From Methanopyrus sp. SNP6 (GTDB taxonomy: Archaea > JAADCQ01 > Methanopyri > Methanopyrales > Methanopyraceae), in assembly GCF_002201895.1 (NCBI RefSeq), contig NZ_CP019436.1:137456-201455 (forward strand): 64,000 nt of DNA. The letters are read 5' to 3'. Below the pieces are notes generated by a model. It was not told where the DNA came from. It searched no databases and saw only the letters and a program-made list of their open reading frames with translations. Every line of letters starts with the position of its first letter. The stretch's first letter is position 1. Below, in pieces: positions 61,654-64,000 of this stretch. The position numbers and the translations under genes were made by a program.

Positions 61654-62661
61654 GTGTCCGTCGTCCGTTGGTCCCTTTACGTCAACTCGGCGGTGATTTC
61701 GGCGGCGGCAGCCCTGATGCTCCCGAACGTACCGGTATACGTATACAGTCGTGGCGGGGATGAGCTCGCGGCCAGCCTAGTCCTATCGATGTTCTCGATC
61801 ACGATGACTATCACCTCTTTGGCTTCAACGAGCCTCCTGGAAGGAGTTCGAGCTGGTATCCCTATATGTTTGGGATGTCTGGGATACGGTTGGGCCCTTC
61901 TACCTTTCTTCGTTCACGGCTCGATAGCGTCATTGACTCTCGCCAGAGCCCTTCAAGGAGTCTGCTCTGGATTCTCTTTCCCAGCTAACGTGGCCGCCGC
62001 ACTACAGTTGGGACGTTCCGTAGTGTCCAAGAACAATTTCTGGTCCAACGTCGGTTTCATCACCGGCTATTTGGCTTCTTCCCACGTACGGGACCCGTTC
62101 GGTATCTGCTCGGTCCTCAGCGTACTCGCCGCGGTCTTAAGTCTTCCACTGTTGACGCTGAGGATCCAACCGTTGGAAGACGTAAGCGCGTATCACGGGT
62201 ATCCGGTGGCGTTCGGAGCTGCGCTCGCACTTACGCTGGCCTCGACACTACCCAACTCAGCCATCACACTCCTTGCCCCCAAATACGGAGGTGATTACGG
62301 GCTCGTAATCGCCATGATGACCGCGGTCGGGGGAGTAGCTCAACTTCTAGGTCCCAGGCTCGGTGAACTCGAGTCAACACTGCTGGCGACCGTACTCTGC
62401 GTGGTCAGTGCTGCTCTCGGCTACTCGATAGCGAGCGTGCTCGCGGCCGGAACCGCCACAGGTCTCATGTACTACGCGGCTAACGTCTACAGCGGTGGAG
62501 GTAGGGGAGTTAGGGCCGTTTCCACGGCAATAGGAGTGGGTTACGCCGTGAATCAGACGATAGTGGGAGCGATCCTGTCCGCGGGACTCGACGGTTGGAG
62601 GTTCGCCACTCTCGCGGCGGCGGCGATAACACTGGTATCTCTCCTCGGGGTGAGGCGTTGA
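61654..62661 (+). CDS. MFS-type permease
   Basis: A 335-residue membrane protein with about ten to eleven spans. It shows MFS-like LARALQGVCSGFSFPANVAA between spans 4 and 5, and glycine-rich helices throughout. The solute is unknown. GTG 61654 is chosen because the TATA box lies downstream of the ATG at 61516 and because the N-terminus then starts at the first span. Its stop overlaps the TTG of the CDF gene (TTGA). Confidence 0.75.
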   Translation: MSVVRWSLYVNSAVISAAAALMLPNVPVYVYSRGGDELAASLVLSMFSITMTITSLASTSLLEGVRAGIPICLGCLGYGWALLPFFVHGSIASLTLARALQGVCSGFSFPANVAAALQLGRSVVSKNNFWSNVGFITGYLASSHVRDPFGICSVLSVLAAVLSLPLLTLRIQPLEDVSAYHGYPVAFGAALALTLASTLPNSAITLLAPKYGGDYGLVIAMMTAVGGVAQLLGPRLGELESTLLATVLCVVSAALGYSIASVLAAGTATGLMYYAANVYSGGGRGVRAVSTAIGVGYAVNQTIVGAILSAGLDGWRFATLAAAAITLVSLLGVRR

Positions 62662-63539
62662 GCCGCGTCGAGGAGCGCCTTCAGGAAGTTCGTAGAGGTG
62701 CGCTGATAGGGATCTACGGAAACGTCCTTTTATCGGCTCTCAAAATAGCGATAGGATATATCGCCAGCAGCTGGGCGTTGGTCTCCGACGGCGTTCATTC
62801 CCTGGGAGATACCGTATCTTCCGTAATGGTACTCTTGGGCGCCAAAGTCGCCCGAAAACCGCCGGACGCCCGTCACATGTACGGTCACTACAAGGCCGAA
62901 GCCCTCGCAGGACTGGGAGTTTCCATGATGGTCACGTTCACGGGTCTTCTACTGCTATGGGAGTCAATGATGCGTCTTCACAACCCGGAACCACCGACTT
63001 CCACACTGCCCTTAGCGGTGGCCCTCGGAACCGTGGCGGCTAAGGAAGGTATGTACAGGTACACACTGAGGCTGGCCGAACGCATAGGAAGCTCGGCGCT
63101 GAAAGCGGACGCTAAGCACCATCGCAGTGATGCCCTATCCTCGGTGGCTGCTAGCGTCGGTATCGCCGGAGCACTCTTGGGATATCCATGGGCGGATCCC
63201 GGTGCCGCGCTCGTAGTCTCGCTGATGGTCGCGCACATGGGTCTGGAGTTGTGTTGGGAGAGCATCCACGAGCTTATGGACGTGGCTCCCGAGGACGAAC
63301 TACTCGAGCGCGTTCACGAGATCGTGGAGAACACACTTCAAGACGTTGATTTTGACGTTGAACTCATCGCGGTGCGTGGCAGGAAGATGGGTCCGGCCTA
63401 CCATTTCGACGTTTTCATAGCCGCGGATCCTGAAGCACATCTCCAGGAACTCGATGTCGTCAGGAGACGGATCGTGAATGGGATCCGCCGAGAAATATCC
63501 GCCGCCGAGCTCGTAACCGTGGAATTCGTCCCAACGTAA
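62658..63539 (+). CDS. Cation diffusion facilitator (CDF) transporter
   Basis: A 293-residue metal-proton antiporter with about six spans. The metal site is formed by WALVSDGVHSLGDTVSS in span 2 and AKHHRSDALSSVAAS in span 5. A C-terminal cytoplasmic metal-sensing domain follows (YHFDVFIAADPEAHLQELDV). It exports Zn, Fe, Mn or similar. The TTG start lies after GGGGTGAGG. Confidence 0.9.
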   Translation: MSRVEERLQEVRRGALIGIYGNVLLSALKIAIGYIASSWALVSDGVHSLGDTVSSVMVLLGAKVARKPPDARHMYGHYKAEALAGLGVSMMVTFTGLLLLWESMMRLHNPEPPTSTLPLAVALGTVAAKEGMYRYTLRLAERIGSSALKADAKHHRSDALSSVAASVGIAGALLGYPWADPGAALVVSLMVAHMGLELCWESIHELMDVAPEDELLERVHEIVENTLQDVDFDVELIAVRGRKMGPAYHFDVFIAADPEAHLQELDVVRRRIVNGIRREISAAELVTVEFVPT

Positions 63540-63731
63540 GCATATAGTTCGAGAACCAGATTCACTTTATGTGCACTCTTAACTATCTAAGTGCCCCTTC
63601 ACCATCGGCGAATCACGCGGTGATAGGATACGCTGTCACCGTGGCTCATTCGAGTTCATTCGACATAGTCTGAATACCTCCGAGAAAAGTCCACGTAGAC
63701 TGTCGAGTCGCGGAGTGGCTGGGTGGTCTCG
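63540..63731. other. Intergenic region before cbiA
   Basis: About 190 bases without a gene. A small inverted repeat (CGGTGA...TCACCG, 63620-63643) is present, and the sequence is less GC-rich near 63545-63590, compatible with a promoter, but I cannot place a clear TATA box. Confidence 0.4.
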
Positions 63732-64000
63732 ATGCTAGCCGTGGCCGTCGCCGGAGTTCGAAGTGGCTGCGGTAAAACCTCGCTCTCGATAGGGTTGGCG
63801 AGGGCACTACGTGAGGAGGGAATCCGGGTACGCCCCTTTAAGGTAGGTCCAGATTACATAGACCCTACGTACTTGGAAGTCGCGGCCGGTCGGGAGGCGT
63901 TCAACCTGGACGTCTGGATGATGGGAGAAGGCGGCGTGGTAGATGCTTTCGAGAGGTATACACGGGGATGCGATGCGGCGGTCATAGAAGGCGTGATGGG
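63732..64000 (+). CDS. cbiA: Cobyrinate / Ni-sirohydrochlorin a,c-diamide synthase (partial)
   Basis: The first 89 residues are seen before the right edge. The N-terminal P-loop VAGVRSGCGKTSLSIGLARA and the KVGPDYIDPTYLEVAAGREA segment are typical of CbiA-type a,c-diamide synthases. In methanogens the same fold serves corrinoid synthesis and F430 synthesis (CfbB); the part seen cannot tell them apart. ATG 63732; GTG 63741 is an alternative. Confidence 0.9.
   Translation, partial: MLAVAVAGVRSGCGKTSLSIGLARALREEGIRVRPFKVGPDYIDPTYLEVAAGREAFNLDVWMMGEGGVVDAFERYTRGCDAAVIEGVM

Overview
The window fits the hyperthermophilic methanogen Methanopyrus kandleri or a very close relative. The DNA is GC-rich, many genes start with GTG or TTG, and strong G-rich Shine-Dalgarno (SD) sequences and archaeal TATA boxes are visible. 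A complete tungsten/molybdenum formylmethanofuran dehydrogenase operon carries an in-frame UGA in subunit B. Both tRNA genes have C at position 8, the signature of the C8-to-U8 tRNA editing known from Methanopyrus. I recognised the organism from these features, not from a database search.

Layout. Positions 1-12.5 kb hold housekeeping genes: a partial YjjX-type NTPase, archaeal CoaD, a KH/PP-loop ATPase, a DUF192 protein, the c-di-AMP synthase DacZ overlapping archaeal AdoMet synthetase, GatD, HisH, a V4R protein followed by an archaeal HPr-kinase homologue, CbiB, Dph2, a CobE/CbiG-C protein and an orphan oxidoreductase gamma subunit. From 12.5 to 24.4 kb come a solitary C5 DNA methyltransferase, modABC-moeA and the fwdG-D-B(Sec)-Zn-A-C operon with a SECIS hairpin. 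From 22.6 to 31.3 kb there are three large exported proteins: a coiled-coil surface protein, an alpha/alpha-toroid protein and a membrane-anchored CobN-like chelatase.

Positions 31-48 kb carry aspartokinase, tRNA-Ser, a PIN-ATPase-KH protein, hisI, hisS, an rRNA/tRNA m5C methyltransferase, moaA, two more exported proteins, tRNA-Tyr, hypE/hypA/hypB, eS8, cobA, a potassium-channel-like protein with an abnormal filter, hemD and SRP19. Positions 48-54.6 kb hold an ACT protein with homoserine dehydrogenase, OsmC, a methanogenesis-marker-2-like protein, an orphan PD-(D/E)XK nuclease and an AEC permease. Positions 54.6-57.4 kb form a decay zone, with a frameshifted thioredoxin reductase and a truncated CAP-domain gene flanking an intact Fe-S/GMC-type oxidoreductase. 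The window ends with a tightly coupled four-gene operon (57.5-61.4 kb), an MFS permease, a cation diffusion facilitator and a partial cbiA.

The genes work together in several themes: tungsten/molybdenum supply (modABC, moeA, moaA) for the Fwd enzyme of methanogenesis; nickel (hypA/B/E) and corrinoid/F430-type tetrapyrroles (cobA, hemD, cbiB, cbiA, CobE-like, CobN-like); and selenium use (FwdB).

The most novel item is the gene at 57521-59755. It appears to fuse an EF-G-like five-domain GTPase to a C-terminal RNase-H-fold domain resembling YqgF/RuvX, the bacterial pre-16S rRNA nuclease. It is translationally coupled to an unknown protein, a dCTP-deaminase/dUTPase-family protein and a metallo-beta-lactamase-fold hydrolase.
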